Positions 1 to 7,668 of a DNA stretch of 64,000 bases are shown one piece after another. The translations under genes were made by a program, and so were the position numbers. This stretch comes from ENR-C587 sp942493235 (GTDB lineage: Bacteria; Bacteroidota; Ignavibacteria; Kapaibacteriales; UBA2268). The stretch is from positions 2,418,001 to 2,482,000 of the forward strand of contig OW818676.1 in the NCBI GenBank assembly GCA_942493235.1. Direction: 5' to 3'. Numbering within the stretch: the first letter of the stretch is position 1; every line of letters starts with the position of its first letter. The notes below the pieces were generated by a model. The model saw nothing but the letters and a program-made list of their open reading frames with translations. It ran no database searches and was not told where the DNA came from.

Positions 1-245
1 AAAATGGAATCAAACTACCTCGTACCGCCGAGCAGCAATATGAATTCGGAAAAAGAGTAAATCTTGACGAAGCCAAGCCCGGCGATTTGATTTTCTTCGG
101 TAAATCAAAAAAAATCACCCATGTAGGGATTTATGTAGGGGATAGGACTTTTATTCATGCTTCTTCTTCTAAAGGGGTTATGATTCAAGATTTAGACAGT
201 TGGGGGGCTAATCCTCAATTTGCAGGCTGTCGAGAAGTATTTTAG
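1..245 (+). CDS. NlpC/P60 cell-wall peptidase, C-terminal part (cut by window edge)
   Basis: Only the last 80 codons are in the window; the reading frame is already open at base 3. The visible part contains PGDLIFF followed by KKITHVGIYVGD and FIHASSSKGV. This is the second half of an NlpC/P60 fold, with the catalytic His in THVGIY; the catalytic Cys lies outside the window. Such enzymes cut peptide stems of peptidoglycan. It resembles the complete NlpC/P60 gene at 47138-48022 (PRTA, GDLIFF, SHVGIYLGD). The gene ends at a bidirectional hairpin shared with the convergent DUF1573 gene. Family assignment is firm; the N-terminal architecture and export signal cannot be seen. Confidence 0.85.
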   Translation, partial: NGIKLPRTAEQQYEFGKRVNLDEAKPGDLIFFGKSKKITHVGIYVGDRTFIHASSSKGVMIQDLDSWGANPQFAGCREVF

Positions 246-274
246 TTCTTAATTTTTTTTAAAATAAATCAGCA

Positions 275-305
275 AAAAAAAAGCCATCAAAAGATGGCTT
301 TTTTA
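275..305. terminator. Bidirectional rho-independent terminator
   Basis: A perfect 7-bp stem (AGCCATC / GATGGCT) with a four-base loop is flanked by an A-run on the left and a T-run on the right. It can therefore stop transcription from both the NlpC/P60 gene and the convergent DUF1573 gene. Confidence 0.8.
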
Positions 306-322
306 ATAAAATATTATTGGTA

Positions 323-1153
323 CTATTTCTTTCCGGGAACTGCCGGTTTAGCATTTTTAGTTGGTGTAGTTGGCTTTTGATTAGTAGGTGTTGCATTAAT
401 TTGTGTATTACTAATTGGATTATTATTATTTGGTTTTTGAATTATTGAATCATTCATTATTGATTCGTTAACCTTACCATAGCCGGCAAGTGCAACTTCT
501 CTCATGTCGGAATTGTTAGTTTTAAATTTAACAGAACAATTGAAATTTCCGCCTTTGTCAGGAGTAGCGATAGCAACTAATTCAAACTCTTCACCCGGTT
601 TTAGAATTTTTTTACCCATTACATTTACTTGGACAGTACTCGGATTAATCGAAAAATCGGATAAAGTAATAGATTCTTCCGTATTATTTTTTATTTTTAG
701 TTTAGCTTCTTTTTTCATTCCGATTTCCATATCAGAAAATGTAAAGTAGTGTGCTGGTTTGATTTCTAACGGATAAAACACTTTACATTTAATATATAAG
801 TGCTTTGTAGGTGAAGTTTCATCATTAGAAGTAATTCTAATAGATTTTGATACATCAGCAGCGTTAGAGCCAACATTTAATGTAATAGCAAGGCTCGCAG
901 TATCGCCAGGTTCTATTGCGGTTTTGGAGAGTGGAGCAGTAGTGCATCCGCAGCCCGGTCTAACCTCATTGATTATTAATACTTTATCACCTGAATTTTT
1001 TAAAACTACTTTAGCTTTAAGCGGATTATCGGCTGGTTTTACAGTACCCCAGTTATAAGTATCTCCACCAATTATTTCAAGCTTAGGCTGTGCTTTTAAG
1101 CAGCCACTAAATACTAAAACAAAAACTAAAGCCAATTTGAATAATTTTTCCAT
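323..1153 (-). CDS. DUF1573 domain lipoprotein
   Basis: The 276-residue protein starts with a hydrophobic signal ending in VFSGC at residue 18, a plausible though not ideal lipobox. Residues of about 25-130 form the DUF1573 domain: the phrases NWGTVKPADNP and EVRPGCGCTTAP, with the double-Cys GCGCT turn, are typical. A second immunoglobulin-like segment follows (about 130-225). The tail from about 230 is low-complexity, rich in Asn, Thr, Pro and Lys. DUF1573 proteins are common in Bacteroidota cell envelopes and their biochemical role is not established. The start is an ATG. It converges on the partial NlpC/P60 gene and shares its terminator. Confidence 0.8.
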   Translation of the reverse strand: MEKLFKLALVFVLVFSGCLKAQPKLEIIGGDTYNWGTVKPADNPLKAKVVLKNSGDKVLIINEVRPGCGCTTAPLSKTAIEPGDTASLAITLNVGSNAADVSKSIRITSNDETSPTKHLYIKCKVFYPLEIKPAHYFTFSDMEIGMKKEAKLKIKNNTEESITLSDFSINPSTVQVNVMGKKILKPGEEFELVAIATPDKGGNFNCSVKFKTNNSDMREVALAGYGKVNESIMNDSIIQKPNNNNPISNTQINATPTNQKPTTPTKNAKPAVPGKK

Positions 1154-1504
1154 TTAATATATCCCTCTAATGATTTTAAATATAATTTATAAAATAAAAT
1201 TGTATCGACGTAAAATAAAATGATGTATTTTGAGTAATATTAGTGTTTTTTATTCTCATTTGATTAAATTACTTTTCTCAGCATAATGGACTCCAAAAAA
1301 TATTTAAATTTAAAAATCAAGACCATTAATAAGAGCCATAAATAAAGAAAAAGTTTCACTTGAATTCTAATAATCTTACAATTCTTGTATTTAATCATTT
1401 TCTGATAATGCGTCATCGTGATTAACCATCTGTAACATAACTACATATATGAAATTTTAACTTAGACAATATCATATTTTTCAGGGTTTTGCAATAGTTA
1501 AAAT
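1154..1504. other. Intergenic, nothing recognised
   Basis: This AT-rich stretch of about 350 bp separates two minus-strand lipoprotein genes. No ORF, hairpin with T-run or repeat family member was seen. Confidence 0.5.
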
Positions 1505-2014
1505 CTAATAATTAGATTCATCTCGCCAAGTACTCATTTTCCAAATATCATTAGTGGAATTACGCACTAATCGAAGATTGGCTCTGCCTTGGATTCTGAT
1601 GATGTCAGTCGGATTAAATTCAATTTTTAATGAGAAAGAACGGGATATTTCCATTTCTAAAGAGTCTCCGATAGAAGTAATAGCATCGTTCCAGAATAAA
1701 TCTAAAGATTGAGTTGCTTGAAACAAACCCCATGTAGTGAGCATGTCTTCGTCTCTGCCCCAAGATTTATCGACACCTTGGTCATAGTCTCTATATATAA
1801 ATGTAAAATTATCTTTCAGTAAATTTCCATATACTAATGTATCTTTGAATATGTACGCATAGCGGAAATTTTTAAAAAAGCCTTCAATTGATTTTTGGTC
1901 ACCCAATACGTAATTGCCCGTTTCTTCGTCTGATAGACCCGGAGCAAACGGATTAGTGCAAGCCGCCAAAGCTGTTATTATTACAAGAATTAATATAAAT
2001 ATTTGTTTTTGCAT
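1505..2014 (-). CDS. Hypothetical lipoprotein
   Basis: The frame is open from a TTG at 2041, but the ATG at 2014 gives a compact signal peptide (MQKQIFILILVIITALAAC) with a clear lipobox LAAC at residues 16-19, so I choose 2014 (169 aa). After the lipid-attachment Cys the protein is hydrophilic, with many aromatic residues (NFRYAYIFKD, FIYRDYDQG, SLDLFWNDAI, WKMSTWRDE). The alternating beta-rich character and length recall small NTF2-like or SnoaL-like lipoproteins, but that is only a resemblance. No function is proposed. It stands alone, divergent from the LON-domain gene. Confidence 0.6.
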   Translation of the reverse strand: MQKQIFILILVIITALAACTNPFAPGLSDEETGNYVLGDQKSIEGFFKNFRYAYIFKDTLVYGNLLKDNFTFIYRDYDQGVDKSWGRDEDMLTTWGLFQATQSLDLFWNDAITSIGDSLEMEISRSFSLKIEFNPTDIIRIQGRANLRLVRNSTNDIWKMSTWRDESNY

Positions 2015-2167
2015 TATGGACATCAATGTTGAAAACTTCAAATAAGTTAAGACTATTGAGAATGATAATTATTTATCGATTTTATTAAGTATTTTTAAAA
2101 ACAAGAAAAAACTAAACTACTATTAAAAACGTCAAAATAATTGTTATGAAATAACAGGGTAGAGCTT

Positions 2168-2803
2168 ATGGATAATATTGGACTATTTCCTCTTGGTATT
2201 GTTTTATTTCCGGATTCGGAGTATCCGATTCATGTATTTGAAGAAAAATATAAAAAACTTGTTCATTCAAGTATCAAAAATAATATTCCGTTTGGGATAA
2301 ATCAAATATCTACTTCCAAATTTTTTGAAGTAGGGTGCTCGGCTCTCGTTTCAAAGGTTATTCATAGGTATGAAGATGGTAAATTAGACATAGTAGTCAA
2401 AGGGTTAAACCGATACATTGTTCGAAATATTAATGATACCGACGATTCGCTCTGGACTGCCGAAATTCAATATCTTGATGACTTCCCTGAATTGATTGAT
2501 ATTTACTTACTTACTAAATGTGTAGATTTCTATAATAAAATTGCAGAAACAATAAAATCTGTCAATATACCAAAGTTAGTAGTGGAGCAGTTGAAAACTC
2601 CCAGACCTTCATTTCTTATTGCCCAGAAATCAGGCTTATCATCAGAAGAAAAGCAAGACTTATTAGAAGTCCTATCTGAAAATAAAAGACTTCACTATCT
2701 TTATAATCATCTTAAAAGTATTATGCCTCTGCTTGAAGAAGTTGAATATGTTAGTAAAATTATCAAAAACGACGGTTATTATATTAACCATCATTTATTT
2801 TAA
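2168..2803 (+). CDS. LON N-terminal (substrate-binding) domain protein
   Basis: The 211-residue protein opens with LFPLGIVLFPDSEYPIHVFE, matching the start of the N-terminal domain of Lon proteases (PF02190): a hydrophobic strand, LFP, then the PLxIFE-type turn. No AAA+ or Ser-Lys protease domain follows, so it is a stand-alone LON domain protein. These occur widely in Bacteroidota and related phyla and are presumed to bind proteins or peptides; the partner is unknown. The last nine bases overlap the end of the convergent kinase gene. Start is an ATG. Family call firm, role unknown. Confidence 0.85.
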   Translation: MDNIGLFPLGIVLFPDSEYPIHVFEEKYKKLVHSSIKNNIPFGINQISTSKFFEVGCSALVSKVIHRYEDGKLDIVVKGLNRYIVRNINDTDDSLWTAEIQYLDDFPELIDIYLLTKCVDFYNKIAETIKSVNIPKLVVEQLKTPRPSFLIAQKSGLSSEEKQDLLEVLSENKRLHYLYNHLKSIMPLLEEVEYVSKIIKNDGYYINHHLF

Positions 2804-4570
2804 TATATTAATTGTTTTAGCAAGTGGCAAAAATATACTAAAAGTGGTTCTACCGGTTTGACTTTCTACTTCAATTCTACCTTGATGCTTATCAATAATC
2901 ATTTTTACAATATCTAAACCTAATCCACTGCCTTCGCCTGCAGGTTTAGTAGTAAAAAACGGTTCGAATATTTTTTCTAAGTTTTCCTGTGGGATACCAC
3001 AACCCGAATCGGTAATCCCTACTTTTAATTCGGAATTAATTTTTTTAATTTCAATCTCTAATGTGCCTTTGTTGTTCATAGCCTGTAGGGCATTGTGGAT
3101 AATGTTTGTCCATACTTGATTTAACTCGTCGCAGAAGCATTCTACCATAGGTACTTCGTCGTATCTGCGGACAATATCAATATTGTGCTTAATCATATTG
3201 TGGTATAGAGTAAGTACTGTTTCTATACTGTCAATTATATTAGTTGTGGCTTTTTCGTCAGTATGATTGAGTCTCGAATATGATTTAAGAGCAAAGACTA
3301 CTTTTGCAGCTTTATCAGCAGCTAAAGAAATATTTTTAGATGATTTAATCATTCCTGAAATTTTGTAAGCAAACCCCAGTATGTAAGATGAATTCTGACT
3401 TTTTAAAATAGGAATTATGCTCTCAATATTGTTGTATATTCCTATATCAACTAAAGTATCAGCTACATTTGCGGAGTCTTCGATTTCTATTTCATCGAGG
3501 ATTTTAATTAATGCCCTTTTATAGGTGCGTTCTTCTTTAGATGTAATGAATATATTTGTAGAAATAGCTCTCTTAATAATGTCATTAAATAATTCATCTT
3601 GCCCGTCGGTTAATTTTGAATAGAATTCCGGTAAAGTAATCATTAATTCTTCAATCGAATTAATAATATTATGAATTGAAGAACGGATAGCTCCGAGAGG
3701 AGTATTTACTTCATGGGCTACTCCGGCAACCAATTGACCTAAAGCAGCCATCTTCTCTGCTTGGATTACTCTGCTCTGGGCTTTTTTTAAGCTTTCTAAT
3801 GCAAAAGTTAGTTCATTGGTTTTCTCTTGTAATGATTCAAGAGCTTTATCTCTTTCTGTTTCTCTTTGCTGAATAGTCTCAAGCATTCTGTTAAATTCAT
3901 CATATAAATCTCCGATTTCATCTCTTGACTTTTTAAATACTCTTAGCGAATAATCAGACTCTTTTGATATTTGACGAGTGGCATTAGTTAAATGAATTAT
4001 TGGTTTTGAAATTAATCTTTGAAGGAAAAATGCCAATATAGTCGATATTATGATAATTATCGTGAGAATTATTAACAAAGTATAAATATAATTATTGATT
4101 CCTTTGTCTAAAGCATAAGTATTAATTTTTAAAAATATTGTTCCAATTTTTTTTGAATCAAGGTAAATTGGCTGATATATATTCAAGTATCCACCTTCAA
4201 AATATGATGTATGGATAGTAGGCAGGGATTGTAAGCTGTCATAGTAAAGTTTGCTTTTATTAAAAGAACCAAATACCTTACCTTTTAAATCATAAATCAC
4301 TCCAAGTTCGATTTCGGGAATTGCTTTTAACTTTTCAACTGTTTCGCCTACATTTTCCGTTAAGCCCATGTCTAAAGGTACCGCCGCATATTCTCCGATT
4401 AGTGTGGCATTAACCATCGCTGTGTTTACCATATTCTCTCTTAATGCTTTAATATCATTATAAAGAATTAAGGAATAACCGACTAGCGAAGCAGTGATGG
4501 ATACAGTTAAAATAATGAAAATCAGTTTTTGTTTTATAGAAAGTTCTTTAATAAAATCAAGCATTTCCAT
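2795..4570 (-). CDS. Membrane sensor histidine kinase with HAMP domain
   Basis: 591 residues. Transmembrane helix 1 (about 15-37), an extracytoplasmic sensor loop (38-160), helix 2 (161-184), HAMP (about 185-238) and a coiled coil (238-275) lead to a HisKA H-box with phospho-acceptor His286 (VAHEVNTPLGAI). The HATPase_c domain (about 460-588) shows the N-box NQVWTNIIHNALQAM, G1 DSGCGIP, F-box EPFFTTK and G2 GSGLGL. About 130 residues lie between the H-box helix and the second helix (residues 300-430), longer than in textbook kinases. No response regulator is adjacent, so the partner is encoded elsewhere. Signal unknown. It ends in a short tail-to-tail overlap with the LON-domain gene. Confidence 0.9.
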   Translation of the reverse strand: MEMLDFIKELSIKQKLIFIILTVSITASLVGYSLILYNDIKALRENMVNTAMVNATLIGEYAAVPLDMGLTENVGETVEKLKAIPEIELGVIYDLKGKVFGSFNKSKLYYDSLQSLPTIHTSYFEGGYLNIYQPIYLDSKKIGTIFLKINTYALDKGINNYIYTLLIILTIIIIISTILAFFLQRLISKPIIHLTNATRQISKESDYSLRVFKKSRDEIGDLYDEFNRMLETIQQRETERDKALESLQEKTNELTFALESLKKAQSRVIQAEKMAALGQLVAGVAHEVNTPLGAIRSSIHNIINSIEELMITLPEFYSKLTDGQDELFNDIIKRAISTNIFITSKEERTYKRALIKILDEIEIEDSANVADTLVDIGIYNNIESIIPILKSQNSSYILGFAYKISGMIKSSKNISLAADKAAKVVFALKSYSRLNHTDEKATTNIIDSIETVLTLYHNMIKHNIDIVRRYDEVPMVECFCDELNQVWTNIIHNALQAMNNKGTLEIEIKKINSELKVGITDSGCGIPQENLEKIFEPFFTTKPAGEGSGLGLDIVKMIIDKHQGRIEVESQTGRTTFSIFLPLAKTINILK

Positions 4571-4703
4571 CTTTCAAAATATATTAAATACATCTAATTT
4601 AATATCATTAGATAAAAAATAAAACGTATGGTTAGTCTAATTGTTTTAAAATAATTATTCGATTAATACGATAAATACTCTTTTTATTGTATAAACTAAT
4701 ATT

Positions 4704-5507
4704 ATGGCACTATCATTTCAAACATATAGTCCTAGCGAAAAATTTAAGCCTTACATTAATTTTTACTGGACAATTGAAAGCTCTGAGTATGAAGCCCCTT
4801 TTCAAGAGAGGGTATATCCAACCGGTTCGATTGAGCTTATGTTTCACTATGGTGACAGATTTAAATCCCTAAATAATGGTAATCAATTTCAGCCTACCAT
4901 TTCGCTTTGTGGGCAGAAGTCTAAATTCGATTTGATTGAAACTTCAGGTTATGCCGGAGCAATTGTCTGCAATTTCAAAGGATACGGTGCTAAGCAGTTC
5001 TTTAATATACCTATGAATGAAATTAGTGATATTAATTTGGATTTATATTTATTATGTGGTTATAATATTGAATACCTTAAAGAAAAGCTATTTAATGCAA
5101 AAACTAATATTGATAGAATAATTATTATTGAGAAATATTTAGAAAAAAACTTCTTGGATAAAGAAGAGTATCATGTTAATCAAATAGGTAAATCATTTGA
5201 CTATTTCAATAATTCATTTCCTATAACAATCGAAGATTTAGCTGATAAAACTAATTTAAGCTTACGCCAATTGCAGCGAAAATACTTAAAATATGTCGGT
5301 TTATCTCCAAAGCAGTGCTCAAGAATAATTAGGTTTAATAAAGTAAGAGAAATAATTGAATTAAGAAAATCAAGTCTTAGTGAATCCGTTTATTCTGCGT
5401 ATTATTATGATCAGTCCCACATGATTTTAGACTTTAAAGAATTTATGGGCTTGACTCCTTCAAATTATTTGAAGGTACTGAATGAAAGTGTAAATGATTT
5501 CTCTTAG
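4704..5507 (+). CDS. AraC-family transcriptional regulator
   Basis: 267 residues. The N-terminal part (about 1-110) has the pattern of the DUF6597-type sensor domain found in AraC regulators: FKPYINFYWTIES, then RVYPTGSIELMFHYGD. The C-terminal part (about 165-260) is an AraC double helix-turn-helix: NLSLRQLQRKYLKYVGLSPKQ is the first HTH, and YYDQSHMILDFKEFMGLTPSNYL is the second with its typical end. It is transcribed divergently from the histidine kinase. Target genes cannot be deduced because neither neighbour is an obvious operon partner. ATG start. Confidence 0.88.
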   Translation: MALSFQTYSPSEKFKPYINFYWTIESSEYEAPFQERVYPTGSIELMFHYGDRFKSLNNGNQFQPTISLCGQKSKFDLIETSGYAGAIVCNFKGYGAKQFFNIPMNEISDINLDLYLLCGYNIEYLKEKLFNAKTNIDRIIIIEKYLEKNFLDKEEYHVNQIGKSFDYFNNSFPITIEDLADKTNLSLRQLQRKYLKYVGLSPKQCSRIIRFNKVREIIELRKSSLSESVYSAYYYDQSHMILDFKEFMGLTPSNYLKVLNESVNDFS

Positions 5508-5540
5508 TAATAAATGAGTTTGACGAATAAGTCAGAAATA

Positions 5541-5590
5541 TTGTCATTAACAGGTATCCTTTACAGTTATACCGTATAGGATACCTCAAA
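5541..5590. repeat. Palindromic element between convergent genes (GTCATTA family)
   Basis: AGGTATCCT (5552-5560) pairs with AGGATACCT (5578-5586), and the intervening bases extend the helix imperfectly. It lies between the ends of the AraC gene and comM and may act as a transcription end, although there is no T-run. The left part, GTCATTAACAGGTATCC then TTTACAG, is also found near 7404-7446 and, inverted, near 60383-60440. Confidence 0.55.
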
Positions 5591-5604
5591 AGACTAAATA
5601 TATC

Positions 5605-7146
5605 CTATTTCCAATATTGCCTGTCAAGACTTCTGTATTGAATAGCTTCACTGATATGCTCGACTTTTATATCATTGATTGCCGATAAATCAGCAATAGT
5701 ACGAGACACTTTCAATATTCTGTCGTGAGCACGGGCAGAGAAACCCAATTTATTCATAGCAATTTTAAGTAATTCCTGAGAATCACTATCTAATTTGCAG
5801 AACTTACGAATGTCTTTGGCTCCCATATCGGCATTTTTGAATACGTTCTTAGAATCTTTAAATCTTTCATTTTGAATCAATCTCGCATTAATAACTCTAT
5901 CCCTGACTTGTTCGGAGGTTTCTCCAACTTTTGTTGATGATATATCCTGGTATTTTACAGCAGGGACTTCTATATGGATATCTATTCTGTCCAATAATGG
6001 TCCGGAAATCTTGGCAGTATATTTTTGAATTAAATTGGGAGTACAAGTGCATTCTTTGTTCGGATTTCCATAATTGCCACAGGGGCAGGGATTCATTGAG
6101 CAGACTAACATAAAATTAGCAGGATATTCTATGCTCATTTTAGTTCTTGAAATTGCTATTTTCTTTTCTTCAAGCGGTTGACGTAATACTTCGAGTACAT
6201 TACGAGCAAATTCGGGTAGTTCATCTAAAAACAATACTCCATGATGAGAGAGTGAAATCTCACCCGGACGTATTTTGTTCATTCCGCCACCAACTAATGC
6301 AGCATCTGATATAGTATGGTGTGGAGCTCTATACGGACGTATAGTTACTAAAGCTTCGCTAATAGGCAGGATACCAGCTACCGAATGAATCTTAGTAGTT
6401 TCTAATGATTCTTCAATAGTCAGAGGTGGTAATATAGTCGGAATCCTTTTGGCAAGCATCGTTTTGCCGGAGCCGGGAGGTCCTATCATCAGAATATTAT
6501 GCCCACCAGCGGCTGATACTTCTAATGCACGCTTGACATTTTCTTGACCTTTTACGTCAGAAAGATTGACTAAATGATTCTTTTGACCATCTTCAAATAA
6601 TTGTTTTACATCCACCTTACGTGGTTCTATAGTAATTACTCCATTAAGATAATCAACTGCTTGGGAGAGATTTTCTAAAGGAATTACTTCTATATCTACC
6701 ACTAATCCGGCTTCATCGGCATTCTCAGCCGGTAGAATAATTTTTTTATATCCTAACTTTGCCGATTCTAATGCTATCGAAAGCGAGCCATGAATTGGTC
6801 GTAGCTTACCGTCTAAAGATAATTCTCCCAGAGCGATTATCCCATCGAACTTTTCTTGCTCAATTACACCTGTGGAACACAATATCCCAAGGGCTATCGG
6901 CAAATCGAATGCACTGCCTTCTTTCCTTAAATCTGCCGGAGCTAAATTGCAGGTGATTCGCTTAGATGGAAATATGAAATTGGAGTTCTTAATAGCCGCT
7001 GCTACTCTCTCACGCGACTCTTTAACAGCAGAGTCGGGGAGACCTACCATTAAAAAATTAGGTATAGCATTGTCTAAATGTGTTTCGATTTCTACTACAA
7101 AAGCATTAATACCATATACGGAAGCCGATATAACTTTTGAATACAT
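5605..7146 (-). CDS. comM: ComM/YifB family Mg-chelatase-like AAA+ ATPase
   Basis: The frame is open from a TTG at 7158, but the ATG at 7146 gives MYSKVISASVYGI, the standard beginning of the family, so 7146 is preferred (513 aa). An N-terminal Lon-protease-like fold domain (about 1-170; VGLPDSAVKESRERV) is followed by the Mg-chelatase AAA+ core with Walker A GPPGSGKT, Walker B VLFLDELPEF and a Cys-rich insert (NPCPCGNYGNPNKECTC). The C-terminal domain ends with SRTIADL. ComM is known as a hexameric helicase that promotes branch migration during natural transformation. Its presence suggests, but does not prove, competence. It is monocistronic here. Confidence 0.95.
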   Translation of the reverse strand: MYSKVISASVYGINAFVVEIETHLDNAIPNFLMVGLPDSAVKESRERVAAAIKNSNFIFPSKRITCNLAPADLRKEGSAFDLPIALGILCSTGVIEQEKFDGIIALGELSLDGKLRPIHGSLSIALESAKLGYKKIILPAENADEAGLVVDIEVIPLENLSQAVDYLNGVITIEPRKVDVKQLFEDGQKNHLVNLSDVKGQENVKRALEVSAAGGHNILMIGPPGSGKTMLAKRIPTILPPLTIEESLETTKIHSVAGILPISEALVTIRPYRAPHHTISDAALVGGGMNKIRPGEISLSHHGVLFLDELPEFARNVLEVLRQPLEEKKIAISRTKMSIEYPANFMLVCSMNPCPCGNYGNPNKECTCTPNLIQKYTAKISGPLLDRIDIHIEVPAVKYQDISSTKVGETSEQVRDRVINARLIQNERFKDSKNVFKNADMGAKDIRKFCKLDSDSQELLKIAMNKLGFSARAHDRILKVSRTIADLSAINDIKVEHISEAIQYRSLDRQYWK

Positions 7147-7612
7147 AACGATTTTCAAAATATTTTTAACAATTTAATAGAAACATTTAAAATTACAAAA
7201 AATATTTTATATTTAATAAATATATTTTTAGTTTAATCGAAATTATTTTACTTACATATAATATCATTTCCTACTTGTAATGATACATTTGGCATCAACC
7301 TACAGCTTTAGAGGTAGTGTAATAAATATAAGATTAGATTTTTGCAATGCTCGGATTTATTCTTGGACAAAGTTGTACAAGAGACAGTCTAAAAATCTTA
7401 TTCTGAGGTACCTTTACAGTTTCGCTGTAATTGTAGAGGTAATGACACAAAAGGAAAAAAGTCATTCTGAACACAGTGAAGAATCCGGATAAAGCTAACT
7501 TATTGATATTTATGGATACTTCGTTACACTCTGAATTGCGATTTGGCAAAACTATAACTTATTAGACAGCCTCAATCATTGCTAATTATTTCTGATAACG
7601 AAACATGTGTTT
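7147..7612. other. Intergenic region with dispersed repeats
   Basis: About 470 bp without a gene. It holds a MITE-like unit of about 200 bp (7376-7573) whose imperfect inverted ends read GAGACAGTCTAA on the left and TTAGACAGCCTC on the right. Inside are a TTACAG/CTGTAA hairpin (about 7404-7446) and a degraded copy of the 79-bp GTCATTCTGA palindrome (7461-7539). Confidence 0.6.
7461..7539. repeat. 79-bp GTCATTCTGA palindrome, copy 1 (degenerate)
   Basis: This starts with GTCATTCTGA followed by GAAGAATCC and AAAGCTAACTTATTGATA, and returns through ACTTCGTTACACTCTGAATT. It is the most diverged of six full copies in the window; its right terminus is no longer perfect. Confidence 0.75.
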
Positions 7613-7643
7613 TTTGATTTAAGCAAAAAATTAGTTATTTTTG
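7613..7643 (+). promoter_or_regulatory. Bacteroidota-type promoter of the GH51 gene
   Basis: TTTG at 7613-7616 and TATTTTTG at 7636-7643 are separated by exactly 19 bp. This matches the -33 TTTG and -7 TAnnTTTG consensus known for Bacteroidota primary sigma factors. Transcription would start near 7650, about 20 bp before the ATG. Confidence 0.6.
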
Positions 7644-7668
7644 TTTTTTGAAATAAAAAGATAAAATT

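Noticed and set aside
7280..7549. Short frames across the repeat zone before the GH51 gene
   Set aside because: They cross the GTCATTCTGA palindrome and change at each copy; no start signal.
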